From NCBI RefSeq assembly GCF_003201875.1, contig NZ_QJKD01000007.1:134992-198991 (forward strand): DNA of 64,000 nucleotides. The letters are read 5' to 3'. The notes below the pieces were generated by a model. That model was given only the letters and a program-made list of their open reading frames with translations. It was not told the origin of the DNA and did no database searches. The position numbers were made by a program, and so were the translations under genes. This stretch comes from Hungatella effluvii (GTDB lineage: Bacteria > Bacillota > Clostridia > Lachnospirales > Lachnospiraceae). Shown piece after piece: positions 14,314-23,445 of this stretch (the first letter of the stretch is position 1; each line of letters opens with the position of its first letter).

Positions 14314-16572
14314 TTAGCATGGTGGTTTTTCAGACCTGTCTTTTACAAACGCCTTTCGGTATTCACTGGGGGTAATCCCCTGGTTTAATTTAAAACGTCT
14401 CGTAAAGCTGGAAATATTGTAGTAGCCTACGGCTTCGGAAATCTCTTTCAGCGGCAGCGCGGTGGTACGTAAAAGCTCTTTTGCCCGTTCTATCCGCAGG
14501 TGAATGGTGTAATCCATCACATTCTGACCGGTCTGATCTTTAAAGTATTTGCTGAAGGCCGGAAGCGTCATCTCGAAGTGGCCGGCAGCCTCATAAGCGG
14601 AAAAATCGCAGCGGAGGCAGTTGGCCTCCAGGTATTTCATAACCTCATCCAGAACGACCCGTTTGGCCGCGGAGGCGGTGAGCCCGCTCAAATGCTCACT
14701 CCAGGCCCGGAGCATCTGTATAATCTCCAGCGCGGTCTCCATACCCGACAATTCGATGGGAGAGTTGGAGGCCGCATTTTTCTGACCGCGGCAGTGTTCA
14801 TTTACGAGATGGATTAAGTCAAAACAGATGCTTCTGGCCAGATAGAGAGGAAGCTGGCTCTCCTCCATAAAATGAATGATATTCTGAATGGCATCCCTGA
14901 TGTTCTGCTCATTATGGGAAAAAAGAGCATTTCTAAGACTCTCAAATTCCTTGTGAGGGTAAACAACCGTTGCGTGTGCCGGCCCCAGGACCTCCCGAAA
15001 CTCAATGACGGTGCCGTTGCCCTTTACGAAACGGTAGTCCAGGGCGCTGACGGCCTCCATGTAGGACTGGGCGATGCGCTCCGTACTGTCCACGCAGGTG
15101 CCGATTCCGACGGTGGTCAGCAGCCCGTACTGCCTGGTTAAATATTTCTGCACATCCCCGAAAAATCTTGCCGAGACCGGCATATGATCCGGCTGGTTAA
15201 TGAGAAGCACGATTTGATTGGGATGGAAATTATGCAGGTAATAGTAAATATAAGGAACGGAAAACTGCTTCTTAATCTCCTGCGCCAGCCCGTCCAAGTT
15301 GTCAAACTGCTTATGCAGCATCACAATACTGACGGTAAAGTGCTCATTTGGCAGAGAGAGGTCCAGCTCCGAACAATCCAGATTGAAGTCTTCTCTGGAA
15401 GCGTAGGCGCCGTTTAAGAGGCGGTATAAGCGTTCATTTTTAACGGCTGTGAGGCTGTTGGCCAGCTGAGTGGACAGTGAACTGTTTTGAGTAGATAAGT
15501 AGTCCAGCGCTCCGGCAATGGTCTCCAGTTCGTTGTAGGAAGCCGCGTCCGGGGAGATCAGCTTTGCCCTGTCCCGCAGACGGCGGACGGGAGCGTAATT
15601 CACTTTCTGCAAAAAGAAGATAGTGAAGCTGGCGATAAGCAGAATAATAACAATAGCCAGCAGGAATTCCCTCATAATAGAAGAAACCTGTGTAAATGTG
15701 GTCTGCCTGTCCGGAATAAAAGCCAGATACGTCCACCCGTTTTTCTCCGACCGGTGCGTGCGGACGACGTATTCTTTCCCGTCTATACTGGTTGTGGACG
15801 ACAGTTCTATGGAATCTCCCAGATAAGAGCTTAAAATGCCGCGCATCCGATCGTGTTCTCCCGAGGTGGTTACGACAGCACCGTTCTGGTCCAGGATATA
15901 GGTCTGCGCCTGATAGCTCTGGAGCTTCTGGCTTAAAAGTGCCTCGATGGAGCTGTTGTTTACATAAAAGAGAGCCGTGCCCTCGTGTTTCTGATAATCG
16001 GTAAAGACCGGGTAGGAAAAAAGCACGACGTTTGCCTCGGCAGGGCCTAAGTCCAGGTTGAGAAGCTTCTGCCTGGGAAGACAGAAGGAGGCCTTGCTGT
16101 TCAGAAGCAGATCCTGGAATTCCCTGGAGCTCATGCCGGGAACGCGGAAAATGCGGCTGAAGTAATAGTCCTTCCGGCAGGTCGTGGAACTGGTGGCCAC
16201 GTATTCTTTCCCATCCAGAATCAGAACGATATCCTGGATAAAAGGGTTCGCAGAGGTTAAGGCCGACAGATAGGTGATGGTCGGGCTTAAGGCCAGAGGA
16301 GTTTCCGCCTCGGAGGCATCGTGTATCGTTCCAGTCAGCGTCAGCTGCCCTACGATATTTAGCATGGACTCCAGCTCATTGTCGAGCTGAGTGCTGATCT
16401 GCAGCAGCTCTAAGTCTACGGTTTCATAGATCTCATCATAAAATTTCTTCATAAATCGGGAGGAATAGAAGAAGGTCAGGATGACGAGAGGGATTAAGAG
16501 CACGGTCATATAGGAAATCAGATAGCGGATATAGTGCCTCCCGAATTTTCGCTTTTTCCCTGTTTTCAGCAT
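14314..16572 (-). CDS. Membrane-anchored AraC-family regulator with extracellular sensor
   Basis: A 752-residue one-component regulator. A membrane helix (about residues 18-38) is followed by a dCache-like extracytoplasmic sensor (about 40-300) and a second helix (FLLAIVIILLIASFTIFFL, about 303-322). A cytoplasmic linker leads to a C-terminal AraC DNA-binding domain with two helix-turn-helices (YEAAGHFEMTLPAFSKYFK, then LKEISEAVGYYNISSFTRRF). It probably senses the outside sugar or its binding protein and activates the divergent ABC, sulfatase and GH88 operon 315 bases away. The start ATG at 16572 lies about 40 bases from a strong minus-strand promoter. Confidence 0.88.
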   Translation of the reverse strand: MLKTGKKRKFGRHYIRYLISYMTVLLIPLVILTFFYSSRFMKKFYDEIYETVDLELLQISTQLDNELESMLNIVGQLTLTGTIHDASEAETPLALSPTITYLSALTSANPFIQDIVLILDGKEYVATSSTTCRKDYYFSRIFRVPGMSSREFQDLLLNSKASFCLPRQKLLNLDLGPAEANVVLFSYPVFTDYQKHEGTALFYVNNSSIEALLSQKLQSYQAQTYILDQNGAVVTTSGEHDRMRGILSSYLGDSIELSSTTSIDGKEYVVRTHRSEKNGWTYLAFIPDRQTTFTQVSSIMREFLLAIVIILLIASFTIFFLQKVNYAPVRRLRDRAKLISPDAASYNELETIAGALDYLSTQNSSLSTQLANSLTAVKNERLYRLLNGAYASREDFNLDCSELDLSLPNEHFTVSIVMLHKQFDNLDGLAQEIKKQFSVPYIYYYLHNFHPNQIVLLINQPDHMPVSARFFGDVQKYLTRQYGLLTTVGIGTCVDSTERIAQSYMEAVSALDYRFVKGNGTVIEFREVLGPAHATVVYPHKEFESLRNALFSHNEQNIRDAIQNIIHFMEESQLPLYLARSICFDLIHLVNEHCRGQKNAASNSPIELSGMETALEIIQMLRAWSEHLSGLTASAAKRVVLDEVMKYLEANCLRCDFSAYEAAGHFEMTLPAFSKYFKDQTGQNVMDYTIHLRIERAKELLRTTALPLKEISEAVGYYNISSFTRRFKLNQGITPSEYRKAFVKDRSEKPPC

Positions 16573-16612
16573 AAGATCTCACCGCCCCCGTTTCTGATAT
16601 TTAACAATATTT

Positions 16613-16641
16613 ATTATAGGGTAAATGCACAACACTTTCAA
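16613..16641 (-). promoter_or_regulatory. Promoter of the AraC-type regulator
   Basis: On the minus strand TTGAAA (16641-16636) and TATAAT (16618-16613) are 17 bases apart. Good sigma-A promoter for the regulator gene. Confidence 0.7.
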
Positions 16642-16731
16642 GCAAAGTACCGCGAAAGAAAATAAGGACAAGGAAAAGATAGATAAAAAATGGCGGAAAG
16701 CCCCATGGAATCTAGTGCAAATTCTGCAAAG

Positions 16732-16849
16732 AAGCAAAAAATGGCAAATGCAGAAAGCAAAAACAGTATGCAGTTATGACCGCTGGAAAAATGGCTGGAA
16801 GGCCTGCAAAAAATGTGAATTGAAACCAGGCGGGTACTGCCGCTATACT
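16732..16849 (+). promoter_or_regulatory. Promoter and repeat motifs upstream of the uronide ABC operon
   Basis: TTGAAA (16820-16825) and TATACT (16844-16849) are 18 bases apart. GCAAAAAATG occurs twice, at about 16734 and 16805, roughly 70 bases apart and just upstream of the -35. These repeats are candidate sites for the divergent AraC-type regulator. The site call is inference from position. Confidence 0.5.
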
Positions 16850-16886
16850 GGTGCCAGACAAAAAAATATGGAGGAGGTTTCAGGGA

Positions 16887-17849
16887 ATGAGGGGGAGTAC
16901 TGACACGAAACACGCGGTCGGGCCTGCACCCGGAAAGCCGGGGATTTACAGAGTGAAAAGGGCGCTGAGGCGCGACTGGCAGCTTCTGTTATTATGTGCA
17001 GTTCCTGTTTTGTATTTTATTCTGTTCCATTATGTACCCATGTATGGAGTGCAGATTGCCTTTAAGGATTTTCGGGCGGTGGACGGAATCTGGGGGAGCC
17101 AGTGGTGCGGCTTCAAACATTTTGAACGTTTTTTTTCATCTTCCCAGTTTTGGCCATTAATTAAGAACACGCTGGGACTCAGCTTTCTGCAGATTCTGCT
17201 GGGGTTCCCGATTCCGGTTCTTCTGGCAATTATGCTGAATCAGGTGAAGCACCAGAGGTTCCGGAAATTTGTGCAGTCGATCGTGTACTGTCCGCACTTT
17301 ATATCGATCGTCGTCCTGACCGGTATGCTGTACATATTCTTATCACCGAGAAATGGTCTGATTAACCAGGTGATTCAGCTGTTCGGAGGTGAGCCCATCT
17401 TCTTTCTGGGAGATGCGAAGTATTTTAAGCTGACATTTGTCCTCTCGGGAATCTGGCAGAACGCGGGGTGGAGCGCAATCATCTATATTGCGGCGCTGGC
17501 GGGAATCAGCCCCGACTTATATGAAGCGGCACAGGTGGATGGAGCAAATAAGTGGCAGCGGATCTGGCACATCGATATTCCGGGGATCCTGCCTACGGTT
17601 GTGATGATGCTGATTCTGGAGGTAGGAAAGGTGATGAATCTGGGATTCCAGAAGGCATATTTAATGCAGAATGCCCAGAATCTGGCAGCCAGTGAAATTA
17701 TATCGACCTATATCTATAAAGTTGGTATGATAGATGCACAGTACAGCTATTCAGCGGCCATCAACCTGTTTAACAATCTGGTCAATATCATACTTCTGGT
17801 CACTGTCAATCACATTGCGAAGAAGACGACTGACAACAGTTTGTGGTAA
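16887..17849 (+). CDS. ABC sugar transporter permease, LplB type
   Basis: A 320-residue inner-membrane permease with six predicted helices and the EAA loop EAAQVDGANKWQRIW that docks an MsmK/UgpC-type ATPase. The frame is open to a GTG at 16851, but GGAGGAGG (16870-16877) precedes the ATG at 16887, so I use that start. No ATPase gene lies in this operon, as is common for this subfamily, which shares one multitask ATPase. Pairs with the next permease and the lipoprotein at 18843. Confidence 0.9.
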   Translation: MRGSTDTKHAVGPAPGKPGIYRVKRALRRDWQLLLLCAVPVLYFILFHYVPMYGVQIAFKDFRAVDGIWGSQWCGFKHFERFFSSSQFWPLIKNTLGLSFLQILLGFPIPVLLAIMLNQVKHQRFRKFVQSIVYCPHFISIVVLTGMLYIFLSPRNGLINQVIQLFGGEPIFFLGDAKYFKLTFVLSGIWQNAGWSAIIYIAALAGISPDLYEAAQVDGANKWQRIWHIDIPGILPTVVMMLILEVGKVMNLGFQKAYLMQNAQNLAASEIISTYIYKVGMIDAQYSYSAAINLFNNLVNIILLVTVNHIAKKTTDNSLW

Positions 17850-17883
17850 CGAGCTGCCAATTGCTCGTAATAAGGAGGACAAA

Positions 17884-18795
17884 ATGGCACAGAAAAAAAC
17901 GAAGCTGCACAGAAGCTTTGGGACGCAGGCGCCGGCCGACCGCCTGTTTGATATCTTTAATTATCTCGTACTCGGCCTGGTGGCAGTCTGTGTACTGTAT
18001 CCACTATATTTTATCGTAATCGCGTCGGTTTCCGATCCGGTGGCGATCAACAATGGCCAGGTGGCATTTTGGCCCGTCGGGTTTAACACGACCGGCTATG
18101 AAAAAATATTTGAAAATACGAAGATCTGGCGATCCTACAGCAATACCATTTTTTACACCGTGGTGGGAACCACCATCAACGTGATTCTTACCATGATGCT
18201 GGCGTATCCGTTAAGCAGAAAGAACTTTTTTGCCAGGAAGCCGCTCACGCTGTTCGTCATGTTTACCATGTACTTTCAGGGGGGACTGATTCCTACTTAC
18301 TTATGGATGAACGACCTTCATCTGTACAATACGCCGTGGGTTATGGTTCTGCTTCCGGCTATCAACGTGTTTAACCTGATTATTGCCATCAATTATATCA
18401 GCAACAGCATACCGGAGGAACTGTACGAGGCGGCTTCCATCGATGGCTGCAGTCATATCCGGTACTTTTTCAGCATTGTGCTTCCGCTGTCAAAGACGAT
18501 TGTGGTGGTGCTCGTCCTCTATTACGGCGTCGCGCACTGGAATGAATTCATGAACGGTCTGATCTATTTAAGGGATGAGGGGCTGTATCCGCTGCAGCTG
18601 ACACTGAGAAATATTCTGCTTCAGAATCAGGCTTCCGGCCTGGGGGATGTGGACAGCATCATTGAACAGCAGAAGGCTGCCGAGTTGATCAAGTACGGCG
18701 TCATTATCGTATCGACTCTGCCGGTTCTGGTGATCTATCCGTTCCTGCAGAAGCATTTTGCAAAGGGTGTTATGGTTGGCTCCGTCAAGGGCTGA
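17884..18795 (+). CDS. ABC sugar transporter permease, LplC/YtcP type
   Basis: A 303-residue permease with six helices and the EAA loop EAASIDGCSHIRYFFSIVLP; it ends in KGVMVGSVKG, the typical LplC-type tail. The ATG at 17884 has AAGGAGG nine bases upstream. It lies 34 bases after LplB and 47 bases before the binding-protein gene. Second membrane half of the importer. Confidence 0.9.
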   Translation: MAQKKTKLHRSFGTQAPADRLFDIFNYLVLGLVAVCVLYPLYFIVIASVSDPVAINNGQVAFWPVGFNTTGYEKIFENTKIWRSYSNTIFYTVVGTTINVILTMMLAYPLSRKNFFARKPLTLFVMFTMYFQGGLIPTYLWMNDLHLYNTPWVMVLLPAINVFNLIIAINYISNSIPEELYEAASIDGCSHIRYFFSIVLPLSKTIVVVLVLYYGVAHWNEFMNGLIYLRDEGLYPLQLTLRNILLQNQASGLGDVDSIIEQQKAAELIKYGVIIVSTLPVLVIYPFLQKHFAKGVMVGSVKG

Positions 18796-18842
18796 CCTGG
18801 AAAGAAAATTACATAAAACTATATTTTTTCAGGAGGGAAACA

Positions 18843-20492
18843 ATGAAAAAGAGATTTATGAGTACACTGCTTACAGTTACGGTTATGGCATCGGCCCTGA
18901 CGGCCTGTGTGCCCAAGGCGGCCAACGAGACGGCAGCGCCGGCGGCCACCAAAGCCGTGGAAGCCGGAGAGACGCAGGCTGCGTTTGAAGTGAATAAGGA
19001 AGGTCTGCCCATCGTAAACCAGCCGATTACGTATGAGATCGCGGCCAGCACACAGAAAAATAAGAATTTTAAGGAGCTGGAATTCTTTCAGAAGCTGGAG
19101 ACGGATACGAATGTAATCGTCAACTGGAATATGTCCTCTGATGACGGATGGAATGAGAAAAAGAGCCTGCTGTTTGCAAGTAATACGCTGCCGGATGCAT
19201 TTTACGGACAGGATATCTTAAAAGATGTGGATATCATCAAGTATGCGTCCCAGGGAATGCTGATCCCGTTAAATGATCTGATTGATGAGTATGCGCCCAA
19301 CTTAAAGGCGATCCTTGACGCGAACCCGCAGTACAGGAAGCAGATTACGGCGCCGGATGGCAATATCTACTCGCTGCCGACCATCAATGAGTTAAATCCG
19401 ACCACCCATGACAAGCTGTTCATCAACAAGACCTGGCTCGATAATCTTGGCCTTCAAGTGCCGGAGACCAGGGAAGAGCTGGAAACCGTTCTTCAGGCCT
19501 TCAAGGACGGAGATCCCAATGGAAACGGCAATACAAACGATGAAATCCCATTTTCGTTCCGTATGAGCTCCAGCGACCCTTACAACAGGCAGCAGGGAAT
19601 CCAGTCTTTATTCGGAACCTTCGGACAGCTGGATGATATCTATCATTTCGTGATCAACGACGGAGATGTTGTATATACGCCGATGACAGAACCGTATAAA
19701 GAGGCCATTTCCTGGTTCCATTCCCTGTACGAAAAGGGGCTGGTGGACAAGGAAGCATTCACACACGACTTTAACGTCTATGTGGCCAAAATTCAGGATC
19801 CCAACAAGATTGTCGGCATGTTTTTAGGCTGGAGCGGCAATGCCACAGCGGCGGCCAACAAGGATGACTACGCAGCCATGGCGCCGCTTATCAATACCAA
19901 CGGCGAGCGCATCTGGAGAACCGTGGATGCGAAGATCATCTCCAAGGGTTCCTTCGCAATTACCAGCAAAGCGGAGCATCCGGAAGTTCTGATGCGCTGG
20001 ATCGATCAGTCCTACGATCCGGAAAGTTCTCTGGAGATCTGCCAGGGCCTGCTGGGCCACGTTCTGGAGAAGACCGGAGAAGGCCGTTACCACCAGATGC
20101 AGCTGCCGGAAGGCGTCACTCTCGATACGGCAATTCATGATTACAGCCCGGGAAATGACGGAACCTTCGCAGTAATGCAGCCCATCATTGAAAAGCTGGA
20201 CTTAAACGCTAACTTAACAGAACGTAAGGAACTGGATGCTTTCTATGCTCCGTACAATGTACCGGCTGACGAGATGTATCCCAACGTGTTCTTCACCGGG
20301 GACGAGATTGAAGAAATCGGCGTGCTGCAGACAGATATTGACTCTTACGTAGCCCAGAAGTATGCAGGCTGGATCGTGGAAGGCGGCGTGGAAGACGAGT
20401 GGGATTCGTTCCAGAAGAAGCTTCAGGATATGAACGTGGAACGCTATATCCAGATTTATAAGGACGCTTATGCCCGTTACAGCGCAGAATAA
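18843..20492 (+). CDS. Extracellular solute-binding lipoprotein (LplA type)
   Basis: A 549-residue family-1 binding protein. The lipobox ASALTAC puts the lipid-anchored cysteine at 22, followed by an Ala/Glu/Thr-rich tether. A calcium-binding-like loop (DGDPNGNGNTNDEIPF) is typical of large LplA-type oligosaccharide binders. It delivers substrate to the two permeases encoded just upstream. The sulfatase and GH88 downstream suggest a sulfated unsaturated uronic-acid di- or oligosaccharide. Confidence 0.9.
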   Translation: MKKRFMSTLLTVTVMASALTACVPKAANETAAPAATKAVEAGETQAAFEVNKEGLPIVNQPITYEIAASTQKNKNFKELEFFQKLETDTNVIVNWNMSSDDGWNEKKSLLFASNTLPDAFYGQDILKDVDIIKYASQGMLIPLNDLIDEYAPNLKAILDANPQYRKQITAPDGNIYSLPTINELNPTTHDKLFINKTWLDNLGLQVPETREELETVLQAFKDGDPNGNGNTNDEIPFSFRMSSSDPYNRQQGIQSLFGTFGQLDDIYHFVINDGDVVYTPMTEPYKEAISWFHSLYEKGLVDKEAFTHDFNVYVAKIQDPNKIVGMFLGWSGNATAAANKDDYAAMAPLINTNGERIWRTVDAKIISKGSFAITSKAEHPEVLMRWIDQSYDPESSLEICQGLLGHVLEKTGEGRYHQMQLPEGVTLDTAIHDYSPGNDGTFAVMQPIIEKLDLNANLTERKELDAFYAPYNVPADEMYPNVFFTGDEIEEIGVLQTDIDSYVAQKYAGWIVEGGVEDEWDSFQKKLQDMNVERYIQIYKDAYARYSAE

Positions 20493-20524
20493 GGAGAATC
20501 TGTTACCCCATATTTTGCGGAAAT

Positions 20525-20677
20525 GTAACTGTTCAGGACGGCTTATCTTCTTGACCGAAAAAACCGGTCAAGAAGCATCGTATGTCCATCCGATGTGAAA
20601 AATAGTGCAAAAACAGTCTTATAAGCGAGCTTAACGCCTGCTTTCGCACTATTTTTCCCGCCGTCCTGAACTGTTAC
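20525..20677. mobile_element. 153-bp palindromic MITE-like element, copy 2
   Basis: The ends GTAACTGTTCAGGACGGC (20525-20542) and GCCGTCCTGAACTGTTAC (20660-20677) are inverted repeats with one mismatch. An 11-bp hairpin (CTTCTTGACCG with CGGTCAAGAAG) and a 19-base inner pair (20598-20616 with 20638-20656) fill the centre. GCGGAAAT occurs on both sides (20517-20524 and 20678-20685), an exact 8-bp direct repeat that looks like a target-site duplication. End sequence and inner TGCAAAA motif match copy 1 at 4199. It lies between the binding-protein and sulfatase genes, so it is likely transcribed and could attenuate downstream expression. Confidence 0.75.
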
Positions 20678-20696
20678 GCGGAAATAATGAATCAGG

Positions 20697-20746
20697 AGAG
20701 CCGTATATCAGAGCCGTTGCCAAATATGCTCTGGTGCGGCTCTTTG
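20697..20746 (+). terminator. Hairpin upstream of the sulfatase gene
   Basis: AGAGCCG (20697-20703) pairs with CGGCTCT (20737-20743), with inner CAGAGC/GCTCTG and a short weak T tract. It may be a partial terminator or an RNA-processing site before the sulfatase. Confidence 0.5.
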
Positions 20747-20768
20747 TAAAAAGGAAAGGAGACGGAAG

Positions 20769-22232
20769 TTGAAGCCACACGTTATTATAATTATGGCGGA
20801 CCAGCTGCGGTATGATGTGCTGGGAATGGGATTTACCCCCAATATTGACTCAATCGCAGCGGATGGGACCGCATTTGGCCGGGCCTACTGTGCCTGCCCT
20901 CTCTGCGTGCCTGCCAGAGGTTCGTTTTTTACCGGGACTTATCCCAACAGAAACGGTTCTCTGATCAACCCATGGGAGCCGGCCGACGCCGTTTGTGGAG
21001 ATGTCAGGCCGGAATTTGGCAACTTATACACAATGATGGAGCGGGATTGGGACAGTATCCACAGTGGGAAGCAGCATTTGTTTACAACCGGAGGAAAATT
21101 GGAAGACCGTGTGGATTCCCGTACGCGCTGGTTTTCCACGGAAAAGAGTTATAAAGAATTTTTGAAGGAACACGGTATTGCCATGCCGGGAGGCGGGAAA
21201 TTCCGCACAAAGGTACCGGAAATGGTGGACGGAAAGGCTACAAGGGTGAGCAGCTATTCCAACGCGGAAACGGGGAGGTATGAACCGGGAGAGCAGTATT
21301 ATTTTGATTCTTATTTTACGGAGATGGCGCTGGAAGGCCTGCGGCGGCGGGATACCAGGAAGCCTCTTCTGTTAAACGCCATGTTTTTAGCGCCTCATCC
21401 ACCGCTTCAGATACCGGATCCATGGTACAGGGCAGTGGGCGCGGAGGACTTTGCGCTTCCGGAAAATATCGGTGTGTACTACCCCAGGCAGTCCCCGCTT
21501 CAGATGTATAATCTGACGGGAATCGTGGGGACCCGCTATGGGCGGGAGCACTGGAAGGAGGCCTGGAGAGTCTATTTGGGGCTGGTGAGGATGCTGGATC
21601 ACTGCGTGGGCCGGGTTCTGGAAGAGCTGAAGCGGCAGGGAATCTATGATGACAGCCTGATTCTCTTTACCAGCGACCATGGAGAGATGCTGGGCTCCCA
21701 CGGCCTGTTTCAGAAGATGTGTATGTACGAGGAATCAGCCCGCGTGCCGCTGTTTATGAAGTTCCCAAAGGCGTTCACGCCTTCAGAGAAATCGTATGAC
21801 CAGGTAGTGAGTCACATCGATGTAATGCCCACACTGTGTGATTATCTTCAGGTGGATAGCGGAAATGAAATGGACGGCACATCGCTGATGCCGCTGCTTC
21901 GTGGAGAGAGCAGGGCGGAGGACAGAAATTCTGCTTATATCCAGTATGACGGAAATGGCTCCCGGTCTAATTTTCAGCGCTGTATGATATGGGGGAGATG
22001 GAAGCTGATCGTGGATTTATTTAAGGATGAAACATTCTATGAGCTGTACGATCTGGAGGAGGATGTGCAGGAAACTTCCAATCTGATGTTTGACGGAAAA
22101 CACGATGAGATTGCGGAAGAGATGGCGAACCGCTTAGCCGCGCACAGCAGGGAAACAGGGGATTTACTTACAATGGCTCCCTTTGATGCGGCCGGATTCC
22201 GGCGTAAATATGAGGATTTTCCTGTGTTGTAA
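20769..22232 (+). CDS. Cytosolic sulfatase (Cys-type, formylglycine-dependent)
   Basis: A 487-residue arylsulfatase-family enzyme beginning at TTG (20769); AAGGAG lies eight bases upstream and no ATG fits. Asp11 is a metal ligand. Cys46-Val-Pro-Ala-Arg50 is the CxPxR formylglycine site, and TSDHGEMLGSHG carries further ligands. No signal peptide, so it acts on imported sulfated sugars. A cysteine-type site in an anaerobe requires a radical-SAM maturase (anSME), which is not in this window. Its neighbour GH88 suggests removal of sulfate from unsaturated glycosaminoglycan disaccharides. Regiospecificity is not predictable here. Confidence 0.88.
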   Translation: MKPHVIIIMADQLRYDVLGMGFTPNIDSIAADGTAFGRAYCACPLCVPARGSFFTGTYPNRNGSLINPWEPADAVCGDVRPEFGNLYTMMERDWDSIHSGKQHLFTTGGKLEDRVDSRTRWFSTEKSYKEFLKEHGIAMPGGGKFRTKVPEMVDGKATRVSSYSNAETGRYEPGEQYYFDSYFTEMALEGLRRRDTRKPLLLNAMFLAPHPPLQIPDPWYRAVGAEDFALPENIGVYYPRQSPLQMYNLTGIVGTRYGREHWKEAWRVYLGLVRMLDHCVGRVLEELKRQGIYDDSLILFTSDHGEMLGSHGLFQKMCMYEESARVPLFMKFPKAFTPSEKSYDQVVSHIDVMPTLCDYLQVDSGNEMDGTSLMPLLRGESRAEDRNSAYIQYDGNGSRSNFQRCMIWGRWKLIVDLFKDETFYELYDLEEDVQETSNLMFDGKHDEIAEEMANRLAAHSRETGDLLTMAPFDAAGFRRKYEDFPVL

Positions 22233-22259
22233 TAAAAACAGGAAGAACAGGAGAAGAGA

Positions 22260-23432
22260 ATGAAAAAAGAAGAGTTACAGAACTATCCGAAGCTGGCGCC
22301 GGCGGAACTGGAGGCGGCCCTCGAAACAGCCGTATCCCAGACCCGTTTTTCCATGTCCAGATTCGGAGCTGGGTTCAAACATATTTTCAGTACCAATCAC
22401 TTTTACACGGAAGCGCCAAATAACCAGTGGACCAACGGCTTCTGGACGGGACAGCTGTGGCTGGCATACGAGTGTTCCGGCGATCCGGAGATGAAACGGA
22501 CGGCGCTTGCACAGACAGAATCCTTTCGGTACCGCATCGATCATCAGATTGAAACGGATACTCATGATCTCGGATTTCTGTATACCCCATCCTGTGTGGC
22601 GGCCTGGAAGCTGACCGGCAGCGAGGAGGCGAAGGAAACCGCAATTAAGGCGGCCCGCAGGCTTCTGGAGCGTTTTCATGAGAAGGGGCAGTTCCTGCAG
22701 GCATGGGGAAAGCTGGCTGAGCCGGGAAATTACCGGTTGATTATCGACTGCCTTTTGAATCTTCCGCTGCTGTATTGGGCCGGCGAGGTTACCGGGGACA
22801 AAATTTATGGGGAAAAAGCGGAAGCCCATGTACATACGGCGCTGAGCGTGCTGATCCGTCCTGACAGTTCCGCTTTCCATACCTTTTATTTTGATCCGGA
22901 GACAGGGGAACCGCTGAAGGGAGTCACACATCAGGGGTATTCCGCCGACTCCGCATGGGCCCGAGGGCAGGCCTGGGGCGTGTACGGCATCGCATTGAGC
23001 TATCGCTATACGGGAAATCCTGAGTATGTCAGGCTGTTTGAGGAGGTAACCGGGTATTTCCTCGATCATCTTCCCCACAGTCTCGTTCCGTACTGGGATT
23101 TTATCTTCGAGGATGGCAGTATGGAACCCCGGGATTCCTCTGCGGCGGCGGTCGCGGCCTGCGGTATGCTGGAGATGGCGAAATACCTGCCAGGGGAGAA
23201 AGCCTCGTACTACACTGGAATTGCCAGCCGGTTGATGAAAGCGCTTTATGACACCTGCGCGGCGAAATCTGATTCAGAGTCGGATGGACTTCTTCTGCAC
23301 GGAGTATATGGGAGAAAGACGCCTTACAATGACTGTATTGACCATGGGATCGACGAGTGCAATCTCTGGGGGGATTATTATTATCTGGAAGGTCTGGTGA
23401 GATTAAAATATGACTGGAATCCATACTGGTAA
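22260..23432 (+). CDS. GH88 unsaturated glucuronyl hydrolase
   Basis: A 390-residue cytosolic (alpha/alpha)6 hydrolase that hydrates the 4,5 double bond of unsaturated uronic acids and so splits lyase-generated disaccharides. Family segments present are NGFWTGQLWLAYE, HDLGFLYTPS (catalytic Asp), the IIDCLLNLPLLYWA helix (second Asp), DSAWARGQAWGVYG and PRDSSAAAVAACGM. No signal peptide. It starts 28 bases after the sulfatase and is followed 14 bases later by the toroid protein, so all three are co-transcribed. The substrate may be chondroitin- or heparan-type. Confidence 0.92.
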   Translation: MKKEELQNYPKLAPAELEAALETAVSQTRFSMSRFGAGFKHIFSTNHFYTEAPNNQWTNGFWTGQLWLAYECSGDPEMKRTALAQTESFRYRIDHQIETDTHDLGFLYTPSCVAAWKLTGSEEAKETAIKAARRLLERFHEKGQFLQAWGKLAEPGNYRLIIDCLLNLPLLYWAGEVTGDKIYGEKAEAHVHTALSVLIRPDSSAFHTFYFDPETGEPLKGVTHQGYSADSAWARGQAWGVYGIALSYRYTGNPEYVRLFEEVTGYFLDHLPHSLVPYWDFIFEDGSMEPRDSSAAAVAACGMLEMAKYLPGEKASYYTGIASRLMKALYDTCAAKSDSESDGLLLHGVYGRKTPYNDCIDHGIDECNLWGDYYYLEGLVRLKYDWNPYW

Positions 23433-23445
23433 TGGGGGAAATAAT

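Noticed and set aside
14155..14388. 77-codon plus-strand frame at the IS border
   Set aside because: It runs through the left-end hairpin, a terminator and the 3' end of the opposite-strand AraC gene.
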